Position numbers and translations under genes: made by a program
Shown: positions 34,497 through 43,827 of the stretch, piece after piece
How the letters are laid out: every line of letters begins with the position of its first letter
How positions within the stretch are numbered: position 1 is the stretch's first letter
Assembly: GCF_963664555.1 (NCBI RefSeq)
Contig: NZ_OY761461.1
Span: 2,542,001-2,606,000, forward strand
Direction of reading: 5' to 3'
DNA from: Labilibaculum sp.
Lineage (GTDB): Bacteria > Bacteroidota > Bacteroidia > Bacteroidales > Marinifilaceae
Length of the DNA: 64,000 bases
The notes under the pieces: model-generated
Told to the model about the DNA's origin: nothing
The model's database searches: none
The model's input: only the letters and a program-made list of their open reading frames with translations

Positions 34497-36539
34497 TTAC
34501 TTCAATTCTTCCAAAGCTTCTTTAGCTGCTTTCAATAAAGGTTGTGCTGATAAATCGTTACCGGTAGCTTCAACCATCCATTGGTTGGGAGTCAAACGTC
34601 CTTGTTTAAATATTCTGTCTATTTCGGCAGGGAAATTCTTTCCTTTTAATTGTTGCTCCAATTGGAACTCAATTACATTGCCAAAAGCATAGTTCGATAA
34701 GTACAGCGGACTGTTTAGCATGTGTGAATAAATGGCCAAAATAGTCTGATCTTTTACGCCGTAAACAGGAGCGTAGAATTCATTCCAAACTTCTTTTGCA
34801 ATTCGCATGGCAGCATCGCGCAGCTGAGCTGCATCAGCTTCAGGATTTGCATACAGCCATTTCCACATGCGGATATCCAATACCGAAACACCCATTATTT
34901 CGTAGGCACTCCAGAATAAGTCAAGTTTTTTTAAAGCATCTTCCTGAGGTGAATCGTTATGAATTCCCAGCAATAACATGTCTCTTTTTTGGAAGATAAA
35001 CGCCAATGCTTCAGTAAATGCAGTGTTTGGAACGCCATTCATTACAAAGTTGTCAACATCATAAAGCGATATGGTTTGCTCCACATTGTGCCCAAACTCA
35101 TGAACCGCAATGTTGTAGCCTTTGTAATCCATTCCTTTTTCACCAATTCGGGTACGTAAATGAGCCTTTTGTCCTTTGGCAGCACCACCCCAGGCGTGTC
35201 CCGAGCCTCTTGCCGGATCAACAGCAATATGAGCTCCCAACCATTGTGCTCTTTCCTTATCGTAACCCAGTTTTACCAATAAATTTGGTAAATCAGCTTC
35301 CAAAGCGGCCGCGTCAGGGTACAATTTACGGGTCTGGGCATCCAGCTTCGACTCATCCATTCCGCTGCGGGCTTTAAAACCATCGTACCAAATGTCGAAT
35401 GGTTCCAAATCACGACCTAATCTTTGCTTAATTAGCTCACCAACTTTTTTGGTTTCCTCGGAGCGCATAAAATCCGTAAAGATTTTTTCAGTCGCTTCTG
35501 CAGATATTTCTTTGGCTCCGTCATATTGCCTTTTAATAAAGGTGTTTTGATCCGGATAGTAAGGATCGATTGCTTTATTGGCATGGAAATTATTTAGAAT
35601 TTGCTGATATCTTTCATTTGGTTCAGGTGTTGCTTCAATTGTTTTTCCATCCTGATAAACCAGATTGGTATACGGATCCCACTCCAAATTCCCATTGTTG
35701 ATTACCTTTTCAGGGATTTCCTGAGAAATAATGCGCTGCATCACCTGATAAATCATCTTCTGCTTTTCCAAACCATCTGTTTTGTTGGCGTAGTTGGCTT
35801 TAAGCTCATCACGCAGGTTCCAGTGCGACAAAAGAACTTTATCTTCAGGGAAGAAACGATTTCCTTTGGCATCAGTTAAATGTCCAACATGAATGTTATA
35901 GTCCATAATGTAAACATCGGTGTTAGCGGCCATTTTTCCGACTTCCTGTAGGAGTTCAGCAGGTACTCTTGCTGTAAAATAATCACCCAAACGGGCATAA
36001 GCCCATTGCTGACGAGTCCATTCTTTAGCATTTGTTTCTTTTTCTTCCAAACTGAACGGAGGAAAATTCAAGGCAATAATAAAAGCAATTTTATTTTGGT
36101 AGAAATCATTCATCCAGTGAGAATCTACACTGTAAGCACCAAAGGCATTGTCAATAGGATGCTGCTCGAATGTATTTAAATGCACCGGTTCTAATAAATC
36201 AAGTGTTATTTTATTAAAATGACCGGTTATAATTTCAATGTTCCTTGATATTTTTTGAAAAACAAGCTCTTTTTCTGATTGATCAACAATAAAGTTCTCC
36301 TTACAGAAAGTTGTAAATTCTTCCTCTGTTCCGTCACTTGCACGCCATAGGTTGGCAGCATGTTTTACTCCTTTTTCAACAAGGTGTTTATCCGCATTGC
36401 TTGTGCTTAGTATTTCAATCGTTCGATTGATGTTTTCGCTTGAGATGTTCGAAACATCCGCCTTTTGTTCTGCTTTTGCTTGATTACCAGAAGCTGATAG
36501 TACTAGTAAAGCAGAAAACAAAATGATCATCTTTTTCAT
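34497..36539 (-). CDS. Exported HExxH zinc metallopeptidase (M3-like gluzincin)
   Basis: 680 aa from the chosen ATG at 36539, which gives a proper signal peptide (KKMIILFSALLVLSASGNQAKA). An upstream ATG at 36602 would add 21 residues that spoil it and would lie within a hairpin. The catalytic motif H480-E-F-G-H484 and the third ligand E509 in NTAFTEALAF define a gluzincin site, arranged as in M3/M49-like peptidases. Helical regions and the GSGHAWGGAAKGQKAH segment surround it. It is likely a periplasmic or secreted peptidase or oligopeptidase. Monocistronic with its own terminator. The exact family is uncertain. Confidence 0.78.
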   Translation of the reverse strand: MKKMIILFSALLVLSASGNQAKAEQKADVSNISSENINRTIEILSTSNADKHLVEKGVKHAANLWRASDGTEEEFTTFCKENFIVDQSEKELVFQKISRNIEIITGHFNKITLDLLEPVHLNTFEQHPIDNAFGAYSVDSHWMNDFYQNKIAFIIALNFPPFSLEEKETNAKEWTRQQWAYARLGDYFTARVPAELLQEVGKMAANTDVYIMDYNIHVGHLTDAKGNRFFPEDKVLLSHWNLRDELKANYANKTDGLEKQKMIYQVMQRIISQEIPEKVINNGNLEWDPYTNLVYQDGKTIEATPEPNERYQQILNNFHANKAIDPYYPDQNTFIKRQYDGAKEISAEATEKIFTDFMRSEETKKVGELIKQRLGRDLEPFDIWYDGFKARSGMDESKLDAQTRKLYPDAAALEADLPNLLVKLGYDKERAQWLGAHIAVDPARGSGHAWGGAAKGQKAHLRTRIGEKGMDYKGYNIAVHEFGHNVEQTISLYDVDNFVMNGVPNTAFTEALAFIFQKRDMLLLGIHNDSPQEDALKKLDLFWSAYEIMGVSVLDIRMWKWLYANPEADAAQLRDAAMRIAKEVWNEFYAPVYGVKDQTILAIYSHMLNSPLYLSNYAFGNVIEFQLEQQLKGKNFPAEIDRIFKQGRLTPNQWMVEATGNDLSAQPLLKAAKEALEELK

Positions 36540-36590
36540 TTGAGTAGGGTTGTTATTTGTTTGACTAAGTGTTGCTAAAAATACGAATTC

Positions 36591-36613
36591 AAGCTCATTC
36601 AAACAATGAGCTT
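36591..36613. other. Perfect 9-bp hairpin upstream of metallopeptidase
   Basis: aagctcatt (36591-36599) / aatgagctt (36605-36613) around a 5-nt loop. On the plus strand it ends in a short T-run. It lies in the 5' region of the minus-strand peptidase gene and may be an operator or a leader hairpin. Confidence 0.45.
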
Positions 36614-36783
36614 TTTCATGCTTTATGGTTGTATCGTGGAATTGGGATTAGAAGAAATGAAATATAATTTGTACTGCAAATAAATCATTGAAACACAACA
36701 TTTCTAATTCACTCTTTCACTCAAATCTCAATTACTATCTTAAAAAAAATGTATTTTCGCTTTACAGATTGGATAACATGTGC

Positions 36784-36791
36784 TATTTTTG
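36784..36791 (+). promoter_or_regulatory. Candidate -7 box TATTTTTG for yebC
   Basis: It matches TAnnTTTG exactly, 22 bp before the yebC start, giving a short leader. Confidence 0.5.
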
Positions 36792-36813
36792 CGCAAAATT
36801 ATATACATAAATT

Positions 36814-37521
36814 ATGGGAAGAGCATTTGAATTTAGGAAAGCGCGAAAAATGAAGCGTTGGGATAAGATGGCTAAAGCTTTTACGCGTATTGGTAAAGAT
36901 ATCGTAATGGCAATTAAAGAAAGTGGCCCCGATCCCGCGACTAATTCTCGTTTGCGTGCAGTTATTCAAAATGCAAAGGCAGTAAATATGCCTAAGGAAA
37001 ATGTTGAAAGAGCAATTAAAAAAGCAACATCTAAAGATCAGAAGGACTATAAGGAAATTATTTACGAAGGATATGCTCCTCATGGTATTGCTGTATTAGT
37101 TGAAACTGCTACCGATAACCATACCAGAACGGTTGCAGATGTTCGCTCTTATTTTTCAAAATGCAAAGGTAGTTTAGGTACTGCCGGTAGTGTTGAATTC
37201 ATGTTTGAACACAAATGTCATTTTCAGATTGAAAACAAAGGTCAGGATATTGAAGAATTGGAGTTCGAATTAATCGACATAGGAGTAGAGGAAGTATTTG
37301 CAGAGGAGGAAGGAATCATGCTTTACGGTAACTTCCCTGATTTTGGAAAAATACAGGCTTACCTGGAAGAGAACGAAATTGAGGTAATTTCATCAGGTTT
37401 CGAAAGAATTCCAATGGATACAAAAGAATTAACTGAGGAACAAGTTGCAGATGTTGAAAAATTGCTGGAAAAACTGGAAGACAACGACGATGTTCAGAAT
37501 GTTTACCACAATATGGCATAA
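36814..37521 (+). CDS. yebC: YebC/PmpR (TACO1-type) regulatory protein
   Basis: 235 aa, full length. It has the family N-terminus MGRAFEFRKARKMKRWDKMAK and the core segments SGPDPATNSRLRAVIQNAKA and MPKENVERAIKKA. YGYAPHG-like EGYAPHGIAVLVE, DVRSYFSKCKGSLG and the C-terminal FERIPMDTKELTEEQ are also present. This family is described as DNA-binding transcription regulators and, more recently, as translation factors that relieve ribosome stalling at proline-rich sequences. Cytosolic. It has its own promoter box and terminator, so it is transcriptionally separate from the acyl-CoA genes that follow. Confidence 0.95.
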   Translation: MGRAFEFRKARKMKRWDKMAKAFTRIGKDIVMAIKESGPDPATNSRLRAVIQNAKAVNMPKENVERAIKKATSKDQKDYKEIIYEGYAPHGIAVLVETATDNHTRTVADVRSYFSKCKGSLGTAGSVEFMFEHKCHFQIENKGQDIEELEFELIDIGVEEVFAEEEGIMLYGNFPDFGKIQAYLEENEIEVISSGFERIPMDTKELTEEQVADVEKLLEKLEDNDDVQNVYHNMA

Positions 37522-37557
37522 GAAAATCGCCGTTTAATTTATAATTTCATGATACAG

Positions 37558-37590
37558 AGCCTGATTCGTTTAACGGATCAGGCTTTTTTA
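37558..37590 (+). terminator. Rho-independent terminator after yebC
   Basis: Stem agcctgat (37558-37565) / atcaggct (37577-37584), followed by TTTTT. Confidence 0.9.
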
Positions 37591-37872
37591 TTTTGCTAAA
37601 GTGAATAAAAAGAATTAAGGGTCTTTTTTTGACTTTTTTTATTTTCTTAAAGCCTTGTAAATGTTGGTGGTGTGAGCTAAAGGCGTGTTAGTCAGAAATC
37701 TTACCTTTTGAATGTTAAGAGTTTTTATTATATTTAGATATGTAGATGAAAAAACGTCTCATAACACACCTATGAAACCTTCATCTTTGAATACTTATGA
37801 ATTTTATTTTAAAATTAAAAAATTCAAAGCATGATAAGTTCCATGTGGCAACTATAATTGAATTATATACAC
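37591..37872. other. Probable promoter region of the acyl-CoA catabolic block
   Basis: No gene. An inverted repeat ctttgaat (about 37795) / attcaaag (about 37822-37829) flanks a T/A-rich core. The 17-bp motif taagttccatgtggcaa (37835-37851) resembles one upstream of the lipoprotein gene at 6853. These could be operator and leader elements; no exact TAnnTTTG box was fixed. Confidence 0.4.
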
Positions 37873-38649
37873 ATGCACTTTAATTATTTAAAATTTGAAA
37901 AAAGAGACAAAATAGGAATTTTGACTCTTAACCGTCCCGAAGCCTTGAATGCCTTAAATGAGGGTGTTTTTAAAGAGCTGGCCTGTTTTTTCAACAGCAA
38001 AGAAATTATCCAAAGTATTAGAGTATTAGTGATTACGGGAGAGGGGAAAGCCTTTGTTGCCGGTGCTGATATTAAAGCCATTCAGGAATACTCTCCGCAG
38101 GCAGCCTATGATTTTTCTGAAATAGGAAAACAGGTTTTTGATCAGATTGCTAAATTGGAGATCCCGGTTATTGCTGCAATTAACGGTTTTGCCCTTGGGG
38201 GAGGGTTAGAACTGGCGCTTTCATGTGATATACGTGTAGCCAGTGAAAAAGCCAGGTTGGGTTTGCCCGAAGTGAATTTGGGTCTGATACCCGGATTTAA
38301 CGGCACTCAAAGATTGCCGCGTTTGGTTGGAGCCGGAAATGCTATGTATCTTATGATGCTTGGAGAAGGCATAACAGCTGAAGAAGCCTATCAATTGGGA
38401 GTGGTTCAGAAATTGGCGCCGCCGGAAACACTTCTCGAAGTGAGTTTGGATTTGGCCGGAAAAATAGCCTCTAAAAGTCCTAATGCTTTGCGGCTAATCA
38501 AAGAAATGGTTCGCAATGGTTTGGAATTGTCGGGTAAAGATGCAGGCAAAATGGAATCCAAAGAATTTGGCCGTCTTTTTAAGGAGGATCAGACAGAAAG
38601 GGAAGAAGGCATAAACGCCTTTTTAGAGAAACGCAAACCAAACTGGTAA
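37873..38649 (+). CDS. Enoyl-CoA hydratase (crotonase)
   Basis: 258 aa from the ATG at 37873; an upstream TTG (37858) would add five residues without support. It hydrates trans-2-enoyl-CoA (crotonyl-CoA) to 3-hydroxyacyl-CoA. The oxyanion-hole segment AFVAGADIKAIQEY is intact. Both catalytic glutamates are present, in GGGLELALSCD and in LPEVNLGLIPGFNGTQRL, as in classical crotonases. The C-terminus EGINAFLEKRKPNW is typical. It is the first gene of a long block for acyl-CoA oxidation and is followed by the matching dehydrogenase. Confidence 0.92.
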   Translation: MHFNYLKFEKRDKIGILTLNRPEALNALNEGVFKELACFFNSKEIIQSIRVLVITGEGKAFVAGADIKAIQEYSPQAAYDFSEIGKQVFDQIAKLEIPVIAAINGFALGGGLELALSCDIRVASEKARLGLPEVNLGLIPGFNGTQRLPRLVGAGNAMYLMMLGEGITAEEAYQLGVVQKLAPPETLLEVSLDLAGKIASKSPNALRLIKEMVRNGLELSGKDAGKMESKEFGRLFKEDQTEREEGINAFLEKRKPNW

Positions 38650-38785
38650 TAATCAAAATTTGTAGGGAGACTTGTTGTTTTTGAAACAATAAGCAGGACG
38701 TGTAGATGGGTTTTTGATTTAGCTCAAATGGGAAACATGTATCATATCAAATAATAGTAAAATCAAAATTTAAACAATAAGCAAT

Positions 38786-40114
38786 ATGGATTTGATCCGA
38801 AAAATGGAAAATGTTAGTGTTTTAGGTGCCGCAGGAAAAATGGGAAGCGGTATTCTTGTATTATTATCTTTTGAAATGGCCAAATTAAAAATTGGTAAGA
38901 AAGAAGATAAAGAGTTTGTCTTAAACGCTATTGATGTATCACAATCTGCTTTAAACAGTTTATTGGGTTACGTAAAATCACAATTGGTAAAGCACGCAGA
39001 AAAAAATATAGTCGAATTGCGTACTTGGTATCAGGATCGTGAAGATTTAATTGATAATGATGAAATTATTAGTCAGTTTGTGTATGATGTGATGGAAATG
39101 ATACAAACATCAACCCGTATAGAAACAGCCTATGGCTCACAATTGATTTTTGAAGCCATAAAAGAGGATAAAGCTCTAAAAGTAAAGTTGTTTTCTCAAA
39201 TCAAAAAAAATAATCCTGATGCTTGGTTTTTAACCAATACGTCATCGATTCCAATTGGAGGAATTGAAAAAGAAGCTAAATTAAATGGAAACATCATTGG
39301 TTATCATTTTTACAATCCTCCGGTAATTCAAAAATTGTTAGAGATCATTAAAACGGATCATACGAATGATGATTTAGCATCCTTTTCGGTAAATTTAGCC
39401 AAATCGATGCGCAAAATTGTTGTTCAATCAAGAGATGTTGCCGGATTTATCGGTAATGGTCACTTCATGCGTGATGCTTTGTATGCGCTTAATCTGGCTG
39501 AAGAATTAGCAAAAACAGAAGGATGGGCAAAAGCCTTTTTCTTAATTGATACCATAAGTCGCGATTTGTTGGTGCGGCCAATGGGAATCTTTCAATTGCT
39601 GGATTATGTGGGGATTGACGTTACCCGATTTATTTTGGAGAGTATGCAGCCCTCATTTCCGAATGAAAAATTATCGCATGCAGCCTTGAATCAATTGTTC
39701 GATAACAATGTGAAAGGGGGTCAGTTTGCTGATGGTTCTCAAAAGAACGGTATTTTCAAATATCAGAAAGGCCGGATTACAGAAGTTTATGATTTGGAAA
39801 ACGCGAAGTACATTCCAACTGAGAATATCGAAATGGATTGTGCTGCTTTGTTGGGAGAACTGCCAACTCTTAAAATCTACTGGAAATCTGTTGTTCGTGA
39901 TGCGAAGAAAGCCGATCATCTAAAGAAGTTTTTTAATGAACTGCATCAAATAGATAGTGTTGGCGCTAATTTGGCGATTGCGTACGGTAAAAATTCCAAA
40001 GCAATTGGTCAGATGCTTGTTGATACAAAAGTTGCGGAATCAAAGGCTGATGTAAATACCGTTTTGGAAACAGGTTTCTTCCATGCCTATGGTCCAATTA
40101 ACGAGTATTTTTAA
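38786..40114 (+). CDS. 3-hydroxyacyl-CoA dehydrogenase
   Basis: 442 aa. The N-terminal NAD-binding motif is VSVLGAAGKMGSG. The catalytic segment NTSSIPIGGIEKEAK followed by GYHFYNPPVIQKLLEII keeps the Ser, His and Asn of the 3-hydroxyacyl-CoA dehydrogenase active site. AGFIGNGHFMRDALYALNLAEE begins the C-terminal dimer domain. It is longer than the about 285-aa butyrate-type enzymes, with an insertion between the nucleotide fold and catalytic segment and a second C-terminal region, a form seen in Bacteroidota. The reaction is oxidation of 3-hydroxyacyl-CoA with NAD. It lies between crotonase and thiolase. Confidence 0.9.
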   Translation: MDLIRKMENVSVLGAAGKMGSGILVLLSFEMAKLKIGKKEDKEFVLNAIDVSQSALNSLLGYVKSQLVKHAEKNIVELRTWYQDREDLIDNDEIISQFVYDVMEMIQTSTRIETAYGSQLIFEAIKEDKALKVKLFSQIKKNNPDAWFLTNTSSIPIGGIEKEAKLNGNIIGYHFYNPPVIQKLLEIIKTDHTNDDLASFSVNLAKSMRKIVVQSRDVAGFIGNGHFMRDALYALNLAEELAKTEGWAKAFFLIDTISRDLLVRPMGIFQLLDYVGIDVTRFILESMQPSFPNEKLSHAALNQLFDNNVKGGQFADGSQKNGIFKYQKGRITEVYDLENAKYIPTENIEMDCAALLGELPTLKIYWKSVVRDAKKADHLKKFFNELHQIDSVGANLAIAYGKNSKAIGQMLVDTKVAESKADVNTVLETGFFHAYGPINEYF

Positions 40115-40287
40115 AATAGATTAAAGATGTTGGAAGTGAGATTCATAAAACAAATCTCATTTCTAACACTGAATTAATGTTTGATTTAATGGATTGCCGA
40201 AATTTTATTTGTAACCGATGCTAGATGATTATCTGATGTTTTGAAATTTTTCTCACGTCTCATATCTATTATCTCATATCTAAAACA

Positions 40288-41532
40288 ATGAACGCATTAC
40301 GCAAAAAAATATACATGCTGGCCGGTTACAATACCATTTCGATGGGAACCGGAAGAAATGAATTTCATCCAAAGAAGCCTCGTCCGGATTTGGAACACTA
40401 CATTAAGGAAGCTGGCCAAGCTAGCTTAAAAATGATTGGTGGAGCCAAAAATGTTGATGAGGGTGTGATTGGAAATTTTATGGCTTCCCGTTTTAATAGG
40501 CAAGCTAATTTGCCTGCGTTTTTGTCTTTAATAGATGAAGGCTTAAAGTACAAGCCATCTGTGAGAGTGGAAGGTGCTTGTGCATCAGGAGGTTTAGCGC
40601 TGACTACAGGAATGAAATCGATTCTTGCAGAAACAGCAGATGTGGTGCTTGCTCTTGGCTTTGAGGTTCAGAATACTATGAAAGCGGTGTATGGAGCGGA
40701 TGTTTTGGCTGGTGCCGGATGGCAAAAAACACGTAAAGAGGGACATGCTTACTTTTTTCCTGGTGTGTTTAGTGACCGGGCAGGTGCTTATTATGAAAAA
40801 TTTGGCAGGGAAATTACCCGCAAAGCAATGGCGAAGTGGTATTGTAATGCCATTGAAAATGCACGTTTGTGCAAAACTGCTCAGGAATTTCACAATACAA
40901 ATAAGGATTTGGAAGGGACTGCAAACACACCTGTAAATCCAAAAGGTTTTGTGGATCATTTAAATGTTTTTGACTGTTCTAAAGTTTCTGACGGAGCTTC
41001 AGCGATTGCGATAGTATCTGACGAAGGATTAAAAAGAATTGGATTAAAAGCAAAAGATGCAGTTGAAGTTGTTGGTTTTGCTCATGTTGCAGCAGATATT
41101 ACTCAAAAACCAGAGGTGATGACCAGTTTAACTACCATGAAGGTGGTGGCAGAAAAAGCAATGCAAATGGCTGGAATTACTGTTGATCAATTGGGAACTG
41201 TTGAAGTACACGATTGTTTTTCTATTGCCGGAATAATGGCTTTGGAAGCTATTGGTTTAGCCAAAGAAGGAAAAGGGCCTGAATTTGTTTTGGCAGGACA
41301 CACCTCCAGATATGGAAAAATACCTGTAAACACAACGGGCGGATTAATTGGTTGGGGACATCCAACCGGTGCTACCGGAGTTCATCAGGCTGTAACCATT
41401 TGGGAGCAATTGACAGGTAATGCCGGTGAGGCGCAAATTGAAATTACGAAGGAAAAACCATATGCAATGTCTGTAAATATGGGAGGAGACGATAAGTCTT
41501 TAGTTGCTATAGTTTACAAACGGGGGGAATAA
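40288..41532 (+). CDS. Thiolase (acetyl-CoA acyltransferase, SCP2-like type)
   Basis: 414 aa. The nucleophilic cysteine lies in VEGACASGGLAL. The late histidine motif is NTTGGLIGWGHPTGATG, and VEVHDCFSIAGIM is typical of SCP2-type thiolases. The second cysteine of classical thiolases (CxGxG near the C-terminus) is replaced by MSVNMGGDD, also as in the SCP2 group. It should cleave 3-ketoacyl-CoA with CoA. The spacer upstream (40251-40284) is built from ctcatatct repeats. Confidence 0.9.
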   Translation: MNALRKKIYMLAGYNTISMGTGRNEFHPKKPRPDLEHYIKEAGQASLKMIGGAKNVDEGVIGNFMASRFNRQANLPAFLSLIDEGLKYKPSVRVEGACASGGLALTTGMKSILAETADVVLALGFEVQNTMKAVYGADVLAGAGWQKTRKEGHAYFFPGVFSDRAGAYYEKFGREITRKAMAKWYCNAIENARLCKTAQEFHNTNKDLEGTANTPVNPKGFVDHLNVFDCSKVSDGASAIAIVSDEGLKRIGLKAKDAVEVVGFAHVAADITQKPEVMTSLTTMKVVAEKAMQMAGITVDQLGTVEVHDCFSIAGIMALEAIGLAKEGKGPEFVLAGHTSRYGKIPVNTTGGLIGWGHPTGATGVHQAVTIWEQLTGNAGEAQIEITKEKPYAMSVNMGGDDKSLVAIVYKRGE

Positions 41533-41636
41533 ATGGATGTATTACTGAATAATTAAATTGTTACATCATGTAAATCAGCTAAAAACTAATTGCTGTCAGC
41601 TAATAGCTTTTAATATCACACCTAAAAATTAAAACT

Positions 41637-42776
41637 ATGAATTTTGAATTTACCGAAGAGCAGTTAATGATAAGGGATGCGGCACGGGATTTTGCCCAAC
41701 GCGAGCTCTTGCCCGGAGTAATAGAACGAGATGAGAAATCAGAGTATCCAACTGAGCAGGTGAAACGTTTGGCTGAGTTAGGTTTTCTGGGAATGCTTGT
41801 TGGATTGGAATACGATGGTGGTGGAATGGATACCATATCCTATGTTTTGGCAATGGAAGAAATTTCAAAGGTCGATTCCTCGGTATCAGTAATCATGTCG
41901 GTAAACAATTCATTGGTTTGTTGGGGGGTTGAAAAATATGGAACTGAAGCTCAAAAGCAGAAATTTTTAAAACCGATGGCCCGGGGTGAGAAAATAGGAG
42001 CCTTCCTGTTATCGGAACCTGAAGCAGGCTCTGATGCGACTTCACAAAGAACTACTGCCGTTGATATGGGAGACCATTATTTGGTGAACGGCACCAAAAA
42101 TTGGATTACAAACGGTAAATCAGCTTCTACCTACATTGTAATGGCTCAAACTCATCCCGAATTAAAACACAAAGGAATTAATGCTTTGCTTGTCGACTCG
42201 AAATCCGAGGGAATTACTGTTGGTCCTCATGAAAATAAAATGGGAATGCGGGCATCAGATACCTGTTCGGTAATGTTCAATAATGTAAAAGTTCCAAAGG
42301 AAAATCGTTTGGGTGAAGAAGGTTTTGGATTTAAATTGGCCATGCAGTCGCTGGAAGGGGGCAGAATAGGAATTGCCTCGCAGGCTTTGGGTATTGCTTC
42401 AGGAGCATACGAATTGGCACTAAAATATGCACAGGAAAGAAAAGCTTTCGGAAAAGAGATTATCCATCATCAGGCAATCGCATTTAAATTAGCTGATATG
42501 GCCGTTGATATTGAGGCTGCGCGCTTTTTCTGTTTAAAAGCAGCCTGGTTAAAAGATCAGGGCAAACCTTACGGACAGGCAAGTGCCATGGCCAAACTAT
42601 ATGCTGCCGAAACTGCAATGAAGGTAACCACCGAAGCAGTTCAGATTCACGGAGGATACGGATATGTAAAGGAATATCATGTTGAACGTTTAATGCGTGA
42701 TGCAAAACTAACACAGATTTATGAAGGGACTTCTGAGATTCAAAAGATTGTAATTTCCAGAGGATTGATTGATTGA
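41637..42776 (+). CDS. Acyl-CoA dehydrogenase (short-chain/butyryl type)
   Basis: 379 aa, normal length. The FAD-binding segment FLLSEPEAGSDATSQRTTA and the C-terminal IYEGTSEIQKIVISRGLI are intact; the Glu of YEGTSEI is the catalytic base in short-chain enzymes. It oxidises acyl-CoA to 2-enoyl-CoA with electrons going to ETF, encoded 160 bp downstream. Position with crotonase, dehydrogenase and thiolase suggests butyryl-CoA or similar short substrates. Soluble, tetrameric family. Confidence 0.93.
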   Translation: MNFEFTEEQLMIRDAARDFAQRELLPGVIERDEKSEYPTEQVKRLAELGFLGMLVGLEYDGGGMDTISYVLAMEEISKVDSSVSVIMSVNNSLVCWGVEKYGTEAQKQKFLKPMARGEKIGAFLLSEPEAGSDATSQRTTAVDMGDHYLVNGTKNWITNGKSASTYIVMAQTHPELKHKGINALLVDSKSEGITVGPHENKMGMRASDTCSVMFNNVKVPKENRLGEEGFGFKLAMQSLEGGRIGIASQALGIASGAYELALKYAQERKAFGKEIIHHQAIAFKLADMAVDIEAARFFCLKAAWLKDQGKPYGQASAMAKLYAAETAMKVTTEAVQIHGGYGYVKEYHVERLMRDAKLTQIYEGTSEIQKIVISRGLID

Positions 42777-42937
42777 CAGAATACCCGTAATACTATTTTG
42801 TCTGCTCATAAGTAGCTTTTTGACAATAATTTATAGTATTTTTTATGAATAGATAGATTAAGTCAATTATTAATAAAAACGGTTGTAACCGGAATTAGTC
42901 TTCGTGAAATAATTCCGGTACCAGATACTAAAATTTA

Positions 42938-43693
42938 ATGCATATGAAGATATTGGTCTGTATAAGTAATGTTCCTGATACCACAACTAAAGTGAAGTTC
43001 AAGGAAGATAATACTCTGTTTGATGATTCAGGTGTTCAGTGGATTATTAATCCATGGGATGAACTGGCCTTGACTCGTGCTTTGGAATTGAAAGAGGATG
43101 CCGGCAATTCGGTAGATGAGGTTTGTGTGATTCATGTTGGCGGTGCCCAAACGGATGCGACCTTAAGAAAAGCTCTTGCTATTGGTGCTGATAAGGCGAT
43201 TCGTATTGATGCCTGTGCAGCAGATGCGTACTATGTGGCCGGACAAATTGCGGCATATCTTAAGGAGAATCCTTTCGATATTGTTTTTAGTGGAATAGAG
43301 TCAAGCGATTACAATGGTTCATCAGTAGGTGCAATGATTGCAGAGTTCATGAATTATTCCGGAGTTTCGTCTGTTTCCAGTGTAGGTTTTGATGGCGATG
43401 ATCTTATTCTTTATCGGGCAATTCCAGGAGGAAAACAAAAAATTAAGGCCGAAGTACCGTTAGTTGCTGTAGTTCAGAAAGGAATTGCAAAGGAACCAAG
43501 GATTCCTGCTATGCGCGGAATAATGATGGCACGTAAGAAACCTTTGGAGGCGATAGCAGCAACAGAGATAGACATGCTGACTAAATCGATAAAATTTGAA
43601 TTGCCAAAAGCCAAAGGAGCTTGTAAAATGATTGATGCCGGGCACGCGGAGCAACTGGTTGAGCTTTTGAAAAACGAAGCTAAGGTATTGTAG
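42938..43693 (+). CDS. etfB: Electron transfer flavoprotein beta subunit
   Basis: 251 aa. The conserved N-terminus KILVCISNVPDTTTKVKF, the NPWDELALTRALELKE segment and the C-terminal AMRGIMMARKKPLE match EtfB, the AMP-binding subunit of the ETF heterodimer. A second ATG six bases inside is an equally possible start. It works with EtfA (134 bp downstream) to carry electrons from acyl-CoA dehydrogenases at 41637 and 56908 to the membrane Fe-S proteins encoded next. Confidence 0.95.
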   Translation: MHMKILVCISNVPDTTTKVKFKEDNTLFDDSGVQWIINPWDELALTRALELKEDAGNSVDEVCVIHVGGAQTDATLRKALAIGADKAIRIDACAADAYYVAGQIAAYLKENPFDIVFSGIESSDYNGSSVGAMIAEFMNYSGVSSVSSVGFDGDDLILYRAIPGGKQKIKAEVPLVAVVQKGIAKEPRIPAMRGIMMARKKPLEAIAATEIDMLTKSIKFELPKAKGACKMIDAGHAEQLVELLKNEAKVL

Positions 43694-43827
43694 TAAGTAA
43701 TTAAGATTACCATGTTTAATCAAGTATGATGGATGGTAGATGAGCAATTAATGAGTCGGAAAGCCTTGTTTTTTTGTGTTAAGTATCATATCTAAAATCT
43801 ATTATCTCATATCTAAAAGAAAAGCCT

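Noticed and set aside
34497..36602. Upstream ATG at 36602 as metallopeptidase start
   Set aside because: It adds 21 residues before a perfect signal peptide and overlaps a hairpin; the ATG at 36539 is preferred.
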